The position numbers and the translations under genes were made by a program. The notes below the pieces were generated by a model. The model made no database searches. It was given only the letters and a program-made list of their open reading frames with translations, and was not told the origin of the DNA. A stretch of DNA of 64,000 bases from the NCBI RefSeq assembly GCF_003032475.1, contig NZ_CP028369.1, positions 8,184,001 through 8,248,000 of the forward strand, written 5' to 3'. Source of the stretch: Streptomyces sp. P3 (GTDB taxonomy: Bacteria > Actinomycetota > Actinomycetes > Streptomycetales > Streptomycetaceae). Of the stretch, positions 43,864-52,158 are shown one piece after another; the stretch's first letter is position 1, and every line of letters begins with the position of its first letter.

Positions 43864-44778
43864 ATGACCTCACTCGAACCCGAACTCACCACTGCCGTAC
43901 GCCGGCAGGTCGTCGATGTGCGCGGCGTCCCCGCCTCCGCACTGGTGGCCGAGGTGCCGCGACCGCAGGCCGTGATCGTGGCCCTGCACGGTGGCGCCAC
44001 CACCTCGGCCTACTTCGACCACCCCGGGCACCCGAGGCTCTCCCTGCTGCGCACCGCCGCCGCGGCCGGCTTCACCGTCCTCGCCCCGGACCGCCCCGGT
44101 TACGGCAGTTCCGCCGGGCACGAGGACCATATGCGCATGCCCGATCAGCGCACCGACTTCGCGTACGGGGCCGTCGAGGCGCTGCTGAAGGACCGTGCAC
44201 GCGGTGTGGGCGTGTTCCTGTGGGCGCACTCGGCGGGCTCCGAACTCGCGCTGCGCATGGCAAGCGCCCCGCGGGCCGGGGAACTGCTCGGCGTGGAACT
44301 GGCCGGAATGGGCCGGGTGCACCACCCCCGGGCCGTGCGGGCGATGGAGGAGTGGCGGAGCGACCCGACCCGCACCCGGCCCAGCCTGCGCCAGGCGCTG
44401 TGGTACCCGCCGCAGGCCTACCCGCCCGATGTACACGGCGGACAGCGCATCGGCGCGGCCTCGCCCGCCTACGAGGGACACCGGGAGGGCTGGCAGGAGG
44501 ACCTGATGCGGCTGGCGGCGCGCGTCGAAGTGCCGGTCCACGTCACCCTCGCTGAGCACGAACAGGTGTGGATCAACGGGCCGGAGGGCCTGTCGGACCT
44601 CGCCTCGCTGTTCACCGGCTCACCTCGCGTGGTGCTCCACGAACAGGCGGGGGCGGGCCACAACACCAGCGTCGGGCGGACCGCCCTCGCATACCACCTG
44701 CACGTCCTGGCCTTCGTCGAGGAGTGCGCGCTCGGCGTGCCCGCGCTACCCGCGGAACGGGGACGGCGCGATGGGTGA
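43864..44778 (+). CDS. Alpha/beta-fold hydrolase
   Basis: A 304-residue hydrolase. The oxyanion motif is ALHGGATTS, the nucleophile Ser is in WAHSAGSEL, an acid candidate is in TLAEHEQVW and the catalytic His is in AGAGHNTS. It could cleave an ester, lactone or C-C bond of a pathway intermediate. AGGA precedes the ATG by eight bases. Its end overlaps the DoxX gene by eight bases. Confidence 0.88.
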   Translation: MTSLEPELTTAVRRQVVDVRGVPASALVAEVPRPQAVIVALHGGATTSAYFDHPGHPRLSLLRTAAAAGFTVLAPDRPGYGSSAGHEDHMRMPDQRTDFAYGAVEALLKDRARGVGVFLWAHSAGSELALRMASAPRAGELLGVELAGMGRVHHPRAVRAMEEWRSDPTRTRPSLRQALWYPPQAYPPDVHGGQRIGAASPAYEGHREGWQEDLMRLAARVEVPVHVTLAEHEQVWINGPEGLSDLASLFTGSPRVVLHEQAGAGHNTSVGRTALAYHLHVLAFVEECALGVPALPAERGRRDG

Positions 44779-45271
44779 GGCCTTCGACGCCGCGCTGCTG
44801 GTGGTCCGGCTCGTGCTGGGCGCGGTCATGGTGGCGCACGGCTGGAACCACTGGCGGGGCGGGGGCGGCATCACCGGCACCGCGCGCTGGTTCGCCGGCC
44901 TGGGGCTGACCCGGCCGCGCCTGCAGGCGTGGCTCAGTGTGGTCACCGAGATCGGCGCGGGCGCCCTCCTGGTGCTCGGACTGCTCACGCCGCTGGCCTG
45001 CGCGGCGGTGCTGTCGGTCATGCTGGTCGCAGGGCTGCTCGCCCACCGGCCGCACGGGTTCTTCGTGTTCAAGGAAGGCTGGGAGTACGTCCTCGTCCTG
45101 GCCGTGCTCTCCCTCGCGCTCGGCGCCTGGGGTCCGGGGGAGTACGCGGTGGACACGGCGGCCGGCACCGCGGTCACGGGGTGGGCGGGCGCCGGCGTCG
45201 TACTGGGACTGGGCGTGGTGGCGACCGCCGGACTGCTCGCTGCGTTCTGGCGCCCCCGGAGGACTGCATGA
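44771..45271 (+). CDS. DoxX-family membrane protein
   Basis: A 166-residue integral membrane protein with four hydrophobic helices (LLVVRLVLGAVMVAHG, ALLVLGLLTPLACAAVL, YVLVLAVLSLALG and a final C-terminal one). The N-terminal HGWNHWRG motif is typical of DoxX. The biochemical role of the family is not settled; members are linked to thiosulfate oxidation or redox homeostasis. Overlaps on both sides show it belongs to the catabolic operon. Confidence 0.87.
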   Translation: MGEAFDAALLVVRLVLGAVMVAHGWNHWRGGGGITGTARWFAGLGLTRPRLQAWLSVVTEIGAGALLVLGLLTPLACAAVLSVMLVAGLLAHRPHGFFVFKEGWEYVLVLAVLSLALGAWGPGEYAVDTAAGTAVTGWAGAGVVLGLGVVATAGLLAAFWRPRRTA

Positions 45272-46098
45272 GCAGACCTTCGCTGCGCGTGGGATTCATC
45301 GGACTGGGCAGGCAGGGCGCGCCCATGGCACGCCGCATCATCGCCGCCGGACACGAGACGACCCTGTGGGCCCGCAGACCCGCCACGCTGATTCCGTTCG
45401 CGGACAGTGGTGCCAAGATGGTCTCCTCGCCCGCCGAACTGGCCATGACCAGCGACCTGGTGTGCCTGTGCGTCGTCGATGACGCCGATGTCGAGCAGGT
45501 GGTCACCGGACCGGACGGGGTTCTCGCCGGGCTGCGCCGGGGCGGAGTGATCGCCGTCCATTCGACGGTGCACCCCGACACCTGCCGCCGCCTGGAGACG
45601 TCGGCCCGCACGTGCGGCGTCTCTCTCGTGGACGCGCCGGTCAGCGGGGGCGGCCGGGCGGCCGACCAGGGCTCCCTGGTCGTCATGGCGGGCGGGGACC
45701 TGCAGGTCTTCGCCTACTGCCGCCCGGTGTTCGCCACCTACGGCGACCCCGTCGTCCACCTCGGCCCGACCGGCTCCGGCCAGTTGGCGAAGATCCTCAA
45801 CAACCTGCTGTTCACGGCCCACCTGGGGCTCGCCGCGGACGTGCTCGGGCTGGGGACCACCCTCGGTCTCGACCGAGCGGCGCTGAGCCGCGTGCTGTCA
45901 CGCTCCAGCGCGGCCAGCTTCGCGCTGGACCGGGTCGCCGATGCCGGCGGCGGCCTGGACCGCATCGCTTCCCACGCGGGGAGCCTGCTCGCCAAGGACG
46001 TGCGCCTCTTCGCCGAGATCGCGGACAGGGCCGGCGTGCGCGAGGGGGCGGTACTCCGGGGGGCCGCCCTGGCCGCTCTCGCCGCGATGGGACGGTGA
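45268..46098 (+). CDS. NAD(P)-dependent 3-hydroxyisobutyrate dehydrogenase-like protein
   Basis: A 276-residue beta-hydroxyacid dehydrogenase. It has the Rossmann motif GFIGLGRQGAPMA, the substrate motif VDAPVSGGGRAA, and the catalytic Lys in LAKILNN. It oxidises or reduces a beta-hydroxy acid or succinic semialdehyde-type compound. ATGA overlap joins it to DoxX. A paralogue with the opposite orientation lies at 46762. Confidence 0.9.
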   Translation: MSRPSLRVGFIGLGRQGAPMARRIIAAGHETTLWARRPATLIPFADSGAKMVSSPAELAMTSDLVCLCVVDDADVEQVVTGPDGVLAGLRRGGVIAVHSTVHPDTCRRLETSARTCGVSLVDAPVSGGGRAADQGSLVVMAGGDLQVFAYCRPVFATYGDPVVHLGPTGSGQLAKILNNLLFTAHLGLAADVLGLGTTLGLDRAALSRVLSRSSAASFALDRVADAGGGLDRIASHAGSLLAKDVRLFAEIADRAGVREGAVLRGAALAALAAMGR

Positions 46099-46186
46099 GG
46101 GGAAGAAGACGAACGCACTCTCGCCCCCGGGCCGCGCCCGTGCGTACTGTGTGCGAGCACCTCTCCACCGCAGGAAGGGGCAGGAC

Positions 46187-46786
46187 ATGGTGTCTGACCG
46201 GCGTGAGCAGATTCTGGAGGCCGCGCTTGAGGTCATGGCCGCCCACGGCTTCAGGGGCACCTCGATCGACGCGGTGGCCGAGCGGGCCGGCCTTACGCGT
46301 CAGGGCGTCCTGCACTACTTCCCCAGCAAGAAGCGGTTACTGCTGGAGATCCTCAGTTTCCGTGAGGAGCTCGCGCGGGCAAACCTGGCAGGACGGCGGG
46401 TCGGCGAGGACTGGGCCGCCGACTTCGCCGAGACCGTCGCCTTCGAACAGAGCCGTCCGTCGCTCGCCACCGTGTACAGCGTGGTGCTGGCCGAGGCCGT
46501 CACCGGCCAGGAACCCGCCGCCGGTTTCGTCCGGCAGCGGTGCCGCTCCGTGCAGGACCACCTGGTCGAGAGCCTGATCGAACGGTACGGGGAGCGTCTG
46601 CCCAGCGGGCTGAGCGCGCCGACCGCCGCGGCCGCCGTGCTGGCGCTGATCGAAGGCGTCCACCAGCTCTGGCTCGTGGACCCGGAGGCGGAGCGCTATC
46701 CGCAGATCGTCCGGGAGGCCATGGCGGTGCTCCTCGGCACCGGCACGACTGCCACGGAGGGTCAGTCCCCTGCGACGAAGGGGTAG
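46187..46786 (+). CDS. TetR-family regulator containing a TTA codon
   Basis: A 199-residue repressor-type protein. The helix-turn-helix spans residues 8-55 (ILEAALEVMAAHGFRGTSID, AERAGLTRQGVLHYFPSK). Codon 51 is TTA (46337-46339), rare in Streptomyces and dependent on the bldA tRNA, so translation may be developmentally gated. GGAAGGGG lies six bases before the ATG. The 3' end overlaps the convergent dehydrogenase gene by 25 bp. It may control the hydroxyacid dehydrogenase operons on either side. Confidence 0.9.
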   Translation: MVSDRREQILEAALEVMAAHGFRGTSIDAVAERAGLTRQGVLHYFPSKKRLLLEILSFREELARANLAGRRVGEDWAADFAETVAFEQSRPSLATVYSVVLAEAVTGQEPAAGFVRQRCRSVQDHLVESLIERYGERLPSGLSAPTAAAAVLALIEGVHQLWLVDPEAERYPQIVREAMAVLLGTGTTATEGQSPATKG

Positions 46787-47616
46787 ATGCGGGTGAAGTC
46801 GGCGTCGGGTTCCGCGGCGGCGAACGCCTCCCACACCGAGCCCGTCACCGTCCCCATGGTCCGGGCGCCGCTCAGCCGCCGTACCTCTTCCAGGTACAGC
46901 CGCACGTCCTTGACCATCAGCGCGTTGCTGAACCCCGAGGCGTAGCGGCCGGTGAGCACCTCGCTGGGGAACTTGTCCGCACTGGCTCCGCTGCGTCCGC
47001 TGGAGGCGTTGAGCACCTCCAGCATGACGGCCGGGTCCAGCCCGGCGGCCCGCCCGAAGGCTACGGCCTCGCTGGTCGCCACGAGCGCGGTCGCAGAGAG
47101 GAAGTTGTTGGCCAGCTTCAGCGCCTGCGCCTGCCCGGGCCGTTCACCGACTCTGCGCCGCCGGTCGCTGAGACCGGCCAGGACCGGCTCCACCCGGGCG
47201 CAGTCCTCGTCCGTCCCGGCGTACATGACCATCAGGGTGCGCCGACGCGCCCCTGCCACCCCGCCCGACACGGGCGCGTCCACGTACGCCAGCCCCATCG
47301 CGGACAGCAGGCGGGCGGCCGCCACCCCCACTGTGGACGTGTCCACGACGTGGGTGACCTGCCGGTCCCGAGCGGCACCGAGGTCCCGTACCACCTCCTG
47401 GCAGACCTCTCCGTCCGGCAGGCTGAGCACCACGGTTGCCGCTGCCCGCGCCACGTCCGCCGGGCTCGGCGCCCAACGGGCCCCCAGTGGGGTCCGCGCA
47501 GGACCGGCGGCGTCGTACGCCACCACCTCGAACCCGGCCCGGACCAGGTTCGACGCCAGCACGCCACCCATGGCGCCCAGCCCGACGCAGCCGACCACGG
47601 CCGGACGGCCCTTCAC
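46762..47616 (-). CDS. NAD(P)-dependent 3-hydroxyisobutyrate dehydrogenase-like protein
   Basis: A 284-residue beta-hydroxyacid dehydrogenase with VGCVGLGAMGGVLA, VDAPVSGGVAGAR and the catalytic Lys in LKLANNFLSA. It is full length. The GTG overlaps the stop of the carboxymuconolactone-decarboxylase-like gene (GTGA). Together with the paralogue at 45268 it suggests that two related hydroxy acids, or two enantiomers, are handled. Confidence 0.9.
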   Translation of the reverse strand: MKGRPAVVGCVGLGAMGGVLASNLVRAGFEVVAYDAAGPARTPLGARWAPSPADVARAAATVVLSLPDGEVCQEVVRDLGAARDRQVTHVVDTSTVGVAAARLLSAMGLAYVDAPVSGGVAGARRRTLMVMYAGTDEDCARVEPVLAGLSDRRRRVGERPGQAQALKLANNFLSATALVATSEAVAFGRAAGLDPAVMLEVLNASSGRSGASADKFPSEVLTGRYASGFSNALMVKDVRLYLEEVRRLSGARTMGTVTGSVWEAFAAAEPDADFTRIYPFVAGD

Positions 47617-47990
47617 TCCCCCTCCCGGGCGCCGCGGACCTCGCGGACGGCGGTGCGGGCGGAGTTCCCGGGCGGGGGGCCGCAGTAGGCGGCGATCTGG
47701 AACAGCAGTTCGTCGACCTCGGCGTCGGTGACCCTTGCGCGCGGCCCGGCACCGAGGTGAAGACGGAACTCGTCCATCCGCCCGAGCGCAGCGGACATGG
47801 CCGGCACCAGCAGGCTGCGGTCGCGGTGACTCAAGGGCCCGCCGCGCGCCCACGCGCCCCACGCCATGGATACCAAGTAGTCATGGAACTCGGCGGGTAC
47901 GGGATCGCCCGGAGGCAGACGTGTGCCGTCGTCGCCGAGAACCTCCGCCCGAGCCGCGCCCGCGGCCCGCCGCCATTCGCCGTCGTACAT
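47613..47990 (-). CDS. Carboxymuconolactone decarboxylase-family protein
   Basis: A 125-residue helical protein resembling 4-carboxymuconolactone decarboxylase. It has the family block FRLHLGAGPRARVTDAEVDELLFQIAAYCGPPPGNSA. No CxxC motif is present, so AhpD-like peroxidase activity is unlikely. It is the first gene of a two-gene leftward unit divergent from the Rieske operon. Confidence 0.88.
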   Translation of the reverse strand: MYDGEWRRAAGAARAEVLGDDGTRLPPGDPVPAEFHDYLVSMAWGAWARGGPLSHRDRSLLVPAMSAALGRMDEFRLHLGAGPRARVTDAEVDELLFQIAAYCGPPPGNSARTAVREVRGAREGE

Positions 47991-48198
47991 CCGCGCCCTC
48001 CTTCTCCGACCCGGCGCGGGGCAGGGCCTGACCGTGATGAGCTGATCCGTCCTCGGGGCCTCGTCCGGAACACGAGGGCGGCTGGGCGTGGACGCGGCCG
48101 TCCAGGACCGTCGCCATCGAGGCCGTCCGGGACGCCACCACCGTAGCGACCCGCCAGAATGACATCAACATACGCGACAGCAGTCGTTAGGCAGATTC

Positions 48199-48213
48199 GG
48201 AAACGCTATTCTC
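48199..48213. promoter_or_regulatory. Operator-like site GGAAACGCTATTCTC
   Basis: It has one canonical arm (ATTCTC) and the variant arm GGAAAC, also found in mirror form at 35678-35692. It lies 56 bp before the Rieske oxygenase start. Confidence 0.6.
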
Positions 48214-48269
48214 CATTACCGAGACTGTTGTTATCGTGGCCGGGTCACCCTGAGTGGAGGTTCCGACCC

Positions 48270-49553
48270 ATGGCGCACTTCCCCAAGCCCTCCGAGGGCA
48301 GTTGGACCGAGCACTTCAAGATCGACACCGGTCCCGTCTCCTACGCGGACTCGATCTCGCCGGAGTTCTACGAGCTGGAACGGGACGCCATCTTCCGCCG
48401 GACCTGGCTGAACGTCGGGCGCGTCGAGCAACTCCCGCGCAAGGGAAGCTACTTCACCAAAGAGCTGGACGCCGCGCGGGCGTCCGTCGTCGTGGTCCGC
48501 GGCACGGACGGCGAGGTGCGCGCCTTCCACAACGTGTGCCGCCACCGCGGCAACAAGCTCGTGTGGGACGACTACCCGCGCGAGGAGACCAAGGGCACCT
48601 GCCGGGCCTTCACCTGCAAGTACCACGCCTGGCGCTACGACCTGGAGGGCAAGCTCATCTTCGTCCAGCAGGAGTCGGAGTTCTTCGGCATCGACACGTC
48701 GAAGTACGGGCTGATGCAGGTACAGACGGAGGTGTGGGAGGGGTTCATCTTCGTCAACCTCGACCCGGAGAACACCACGCCCCTCAAGACCTACCTCGGC
48801 AAGTTCGCCCAGGGCATCGACGGCTACCCGTTCCACAAACTGACCCAGGTGCACAAGTACCGCGCCGAGATCGGCAGCAACTGGAAGCTGTTCATCGACG
48901 CGTTCGCCGAGTTCTACCACGCGCCGATCCTCCATGCCGGCCAGTACGAGTCCGGCGAGGCCGCCAAGATCAAGAAGTACGGCTACGAGGCGCTGTCGTA
49001 CGACATAGACGGCCCGCACAGCATGGTCTCCTCGTGGGGCGGTATCGCGCCCCCCAAGGAGAAGGCCATGGTCAAGCCCATCGAACGAGTGCTGCGCAGC
49101 GGCCTGTTCGGGCCGTGGGACGCCCCCGACATCGGCATGACGACCGAGGAGCTGCCGCCGGCGATCAACCCGACGCGCAACGAGGTCTGGGGCATGGACT
49201 CGTTCGTGTTCTTCCCGAACTTCATGCTGCTGATCTGGCGGCCCAACTGGGTGCTGACGTACCACTACTGGCCGACGTCGTACAACACCCACATTTTCGA
49301 GGGGACCTGCTACTTCGTTCCGCCGGAGAACGGCTTCCAGCGGCTCCAGCAGGAACTCGCCGCCGTGACCTTCAAGGAGTACGGCCTCCAGGACGGCAAC
49401 ACCCTGGAAGCGACCCAGACGATGCTGGAGTCGCGGACGGTGGACCAGTTCCCGCTCTGCGACCAGGAGGTCCTGCTCCGCCATCTGCACACCACCACGC
49501 AGAACTACGTGCGCGAGCACCAGCTGCGCAACGCCGAGGCGCCCGTCTCCTGA
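48270..49553 (+). CDS. Rieske non-heme iron oxygenase, alpha subunit
   Basis: A 427-residue ring-hydroxylating oxygenase. The Rieske [2Fe-2S] ligands are C90, H92, C116 and H119 (CRHRG and CKYHAW), with six more residues between the pairs than the common 17. The mononuclear iron site has the D-x-x-AEFYHAPILH motif supplying the two His; the third ligand lies downstream. No beta-subunit gene follows, as in KshA-type monooxygenases. The KshB-like reductase at 54135 is its probable electron donor. GTGGAGG lies nine bases before the ATG. It hydroxylates an alicyclic or aromatic substrate. Confidence 0.92.
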   Translation: MAHFPKPSEGSWTEHFKIDTGPVSYADSISPEFYELERDAIFRRTWLNVGRVEQLPRKGSYFTKELDAARASVVVVRGTDGEVRAFHNVCRHRGNKLVWDDYPREETKGTCRAFTCKYHAWRYDLEGKLIFVQQESEFFGIDTSKYGLMQVQTEVWEGFIFVNLDPENTTPLKTYLGKFAQGIDGYPFHKLTQVHKYRAEIGSNWKLFIDAFAEFYHAPILHAGQYESGEAAKIKKYGYEALSYDIDGPHSMVSSWGGIAPPKEKAMVKPIERVLRSGLFGPWDAPDIGMTTEELPPAINPTRNEVWGMDSFVFFPNFMLLIWRPNWVLTYHYWPTSYNTHIFEGTCYFVPPENGFQRLQQELAAVTFKEYGLQDGNTLEATQTMLESRTVDQFPLCDQEVLLRHLHTTTQNYVREHQLRNAEAPVS

Positions 49554-49603
49554 GACGCCCACCGCCCGAAGACGCACGCCGAACAGACACGGAGACCTTG
49601 GAC

Positions 49604-49933
49604 ATGGGCAACGTCTTTCCCCCCGACTTCGCCGCGCTGGAGCCCTTCGCGGACTGGGCGGTCCGCGGTGAGCGGGCCCGCTACGCCAAACGCGTCAGCA
49701 GCACCATGGAGGAGCTCCAGGCCTTCTACGACGTGGCGTATCCGCTGCTCCAGCAGCACACCGAGTACCTGGAGAACCTCAGCCTCGACGGCATCAGCGA
49801 CGAGGACAAGCGCCTGCTGTGGGCGTTCTGCGCCCTGGTGACCGTCGCCTTCCCGGTGGAGGCCTGGGGCCAGCCGCGCGTCCCGGACAGCGGTCCGTCC
49901 AGCATCGACGCCGTCGTCGAACCCGCCGTGTGA
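49604..49933 (+). CDS. Small protein of unknown function following the Rieske oxygenase
   Basis: A 109-residue soluble, acidic, mostly helical protein. I do not recognise a domain. The central part (MEELQAFYDVAYPLLQQHTEYLENL) is amphipathic and the segment LLWAFCALVTVAFPVEAWG is hydrophobic. The ribosome-binding site GGAG lies nine bases before the ATG and the stop overlaps the next start (TGATG), so it is a real member of the operon. It may be an accessory protein for the oxygenase. Confidence 0.75.
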   Translation: MGNVFPPDFAALEPFADWAVRGERARYAKRVSSTMEELQAFYDVAYPLLQQHTEYLENLSLDGISDEDKRLLWAFCALVTVAFPVEAWGQPRVPDSGPSSIDAVVEPAV

Positions 49934-51207
49934 TGACCGCTCCGGAACGGACCCGGGACACAGCCCAGTCGCCGCCCGTGCTGCTGAGGGCGGCGCGCCT
50001 GCTGGACGTCGACAAGGGCGAGATCGTCGAGCCGGGGCAGGTGCTGGTGGTGGGCGAGCGCATCGCCGAGATCCAGCCCTCCCGGCTGCCCCAGAGCACC
50101 GTCGTCCGGGACCTCGGCGACGTCACCCTGCTGCCGGGCCTGATGGACATGGAGGTCAACCTCTTCCTCGGCGGCCCCGACCACCGCAGTCCGCTGATCC
50201 CCGTCCAGGAGGACCCGGCCGTACGGACCCTGCGGGCCGCCGCCAACGCCCGCCGCACCCTGAGCCGCGGCTACACCACCGTGCGCAACCTCGGCCTGTT
50301 CGTGCAGACCGGGGGAGTGCTGCTGGACGTCGCGCTGAAGAAGGCGATCGACCTGGGCTGGGTCGAGGGCCCGAGGGTGGTGCCCGCCGGGCACGCGATC
50401 GCCCCGACCGGCGGGCACCTGGATCCGACCATGTTCCAGGCATTCGCGCCGGGCGTGCTCCCGCTCACCGTGGAGGAGGGCATCGCCAACGGGGTGGCGG
50501 AGGTGCGCAAGGCGGTGCGCCACCAGATCAAGTACGGGGCACGGGTCATCAAGGTGTGCGCCTCCAACGGCGTCATGTCGCACACCGGCCCCGCCGGTGC
50601 GCAGCAATACTCCGACGAGGAACTGTGCGCCATCGTCGACGAGGCACACCGCGCGGGGCTGAAGGTCGCCGCGCACTGCATGGGCGACACGGCGATCCGG
50701 GCCGCCCTGGAGGCCGGCATCGACTGCATCGAGCACGGCTTCCTGGCCAGTGACGCCACCCTCGACCTGATGATCGAGCGCGGCACCTTCCTGGTGGCCA
50801 CCACCTCGCTCACCGAGGGCATGGACACCGCGCACGCGGACCCGGCGCTCCGGGCGAAGGCCGCCGATGTCTTCCCACGTGCCCGCGAGTCCACCGCCCG
50901 CGCGATCCGGCGCGGGGTCAAGGTCGCCCTCGGCACCGACGCCCCCGCCATTCCGCACGGCAAGGGCGTCATGGAACTCCTCGCCCTCGCCGACCGGGGC
51001 ATGCGACCGGTCGACGCCCTGCGCGCCGCGACCACCGTCGCCGCCGAACTGATCGACGCCGACGACCGGGGCCGAATCGCCCCCGGACTCCTCGCCGACG
51101 TCATCGCCGTGCCCGGCGACCCGCTCACCGACCTGTCCGTCACCGGGAAGGTGTGCTTCGTCATGAAGGGTGGCCGGGTGTACCGCGACGACACAGCGGG
51201 CTCCTGA
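49933..51207 (+). CDS. Amidohydrolase-superfamily protein with altered HxH metal motif
   Basis: A 424-residue protein close to imidazolonepropionase/prolidase-type amidohydrolases. The usual HxH after LLPGLMDM is replaced by E74-V-N76. The other site residues remain: Lys in ARVIKVCASNG, His in VAAHCMGD, His in CIEHGF, and Asp in LGTDAP. With HxH lost, a binuclear site cannot form normally; it may bind a single metal or act without one. The strand motif RAARLLDVDKGE and the C-terminal GRIAPGLLADVIAV are typical. It is the third gene of the Rieske operon. Confidence 0.85.
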   Translation: MTAPERTRDTAQSPPVLLRAARLLDVDKGEIVEPGQVLVVGERIAEIQPSRLPQSTVVRDLGDVTLLPGLMDMEVNLFLGGPDHRSPLIPVQEDPAVRTLRAAANARRTLSRGYTTVRNLGLFVQTGGVLLDVALKKAIDLGWVEGPRVVPAGHAIAPTGGHLDPTMFQAFAPGVLPLTVEEGIANGVAEVRKAVRHQIKYGARVIKVCASNGVMSHTGPAGAQQYSDEELCAIVDEAHRAGLKVAAHCMGDTAIRAALEAGIDCIEHGFLASDATLDLMIERGTFLVATTSLTEGMDTAHADPALRAKAADVFPRARESTARAIRRGVKVALGTDAPAIPHGKGVMELLALADRGMRPVDALRAATTVAAELIDADDRGRIAPGLLADVIAVPGDPLTDLSVTGKVCFVMKGGRVYRDDTAGS

Positions 51208-51300
51208 CCCCGCCGAAACCACCGGGCCGGCTCCGCACGGGAAGCCGAGGAGGGGACCGCGCGGCACCGTCGAGGCATCGCGCGCCCACAAAGGACCGTG

Positions 51301-51504
51301 ATGTACGACTACGCCGCCGCGGGCGCCGTGGCCGAGAGCGGCGTGCCGGCCGGACGGCTCTCGAGTCATCAGGTCCTCGTGCTGCTCGTCGAGGCGGGCG
51401 GCGCCGACCGGTGCCCGTACCTGCGGATCACGCGCTGGACGGGCGGGCCCGAGAATTACGCGGCGCTGGTGCAGCACCTGCGCGAGAACGACTACCCCAA
51501 CTGA
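51301..51504 (+). CDS. Small protein of unknown function
   Basis: A 67-residue soluble protein with no recognised domain. It begins MYDYAAAGAVAESG and has an Asp/Pro-rich end. AAAGGA lies just before the ATG, and codon bias matches neighbours. It lies 93 bp beyond the amidohydrolase gene and could be co-transcribed. Confidence 0.5.
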   Translation: MYDYAAAGAVAESGVPAGRLSSHQVLVLLVEAGGADRCPYLRITRWTGGPENYAALVQHLRENDYPN

Positions 51505-51570
51505 GAGCGCGTCAGGCAGGTCCGGCACTGGCGTGCGTTCACATCCGTCAATGCAATGGAGGCGAATTCC

Positions 51571-52122
51571 GTGGCCCGAAGACTGAACCTGTTATCGACC
51601 GCGGTCCTCACATGTGGCGCCCTGTTGGGTGTCAGCACACCGGCCGGCGCGGCCGAACCCGCCCCGGAGGTCATCTCGATCGACCTGCTGCTGGCCGGCT
51701 CCTATACCGACGCGGCCCGCGAGGCGATCGCGATCTGGAACAAAGCCGTCCCGACGATCAAGCTCGTCGAGCAGGACACTCCGGCGGCGCTGCGGGTCAT
51801 GGAGTACAAGACGGCCAGGGGTGTCCAATCCCACGTCAACATCAAAGGCGCGGGACGCGGCTGGGTGTACCTGGAGGTCGGGGACGCCCAGTTGTACAAG
51901 CCTTCCCGCATCGTCGTCCACGAACTGGGTCACATTCTGTCGATTCCCGACCTGGGCCCGGGCAGCCCCTGCTCCAAGGTGATGTCGGGCGCCTGGGGAG
52001 GAGCGGACTGCGTCAACGATCAGCCAGACGCGAGTGAGAAGACCGCTGTCAGGGACTTCTTCGCCGCCAACGATGTCGGTGACCGGGTCCCGTGGTGGGG
52101 GTCAGGACTCGCTGCACGGTAG
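51571..52122 (+). CDS. Snapalysin-family secreted zinc metalloprotease (M7)
   Basis: A 183-residue exported protease. A Sec signal peptide (LLSTAVLTCGALLG, cleavage likely after AGA) is followed by the mature domain. The zinc motif HELGHILSIPD gives HExxHxxxxxD, and the CSKVMSG segment supplies the conserved Cys and Met turn. These are marks of the Streptomyces small neutral protease. The GTG at 51571 has GGAGG eight bases upstream, so it is preferred to the ATG at 51556. Codon 8 is TTA (51592-51594), suggesting bldA-dependent expression. It is not part of the catabolic operons. Confidence 0.9.
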   Translation: MARRLNLLSTAVLTCGALLGVSTPAGAAEPAPEVISIDLLLAGSYTDAAREAIAIWNKAVPTIKLVEQDTPAALRVMEYKTARGVQSHVNIKGAGRGWVYLEVGDAQLYKPSRIVVHELGHILSIPDLGPGSPCSKVMSGAWGGADCVNDQPDASEKTAVRDFFAANDVGDRVPWWGSGLAAR

Positions 52123-52133
52123 GTGTGGTTGTC

Positions 52134-52158
52134 GCCGGGCCGCCAACGACGGCCCGGC
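52134..52158 (+). terminator. Hairpin terminator of the snapalysin gene
   Basis: GCCGGGCCG pairs perfectly with CGGCCCGGC around a 7-nt loop, 11 bases after the stop codon. Confidence 0.85.
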
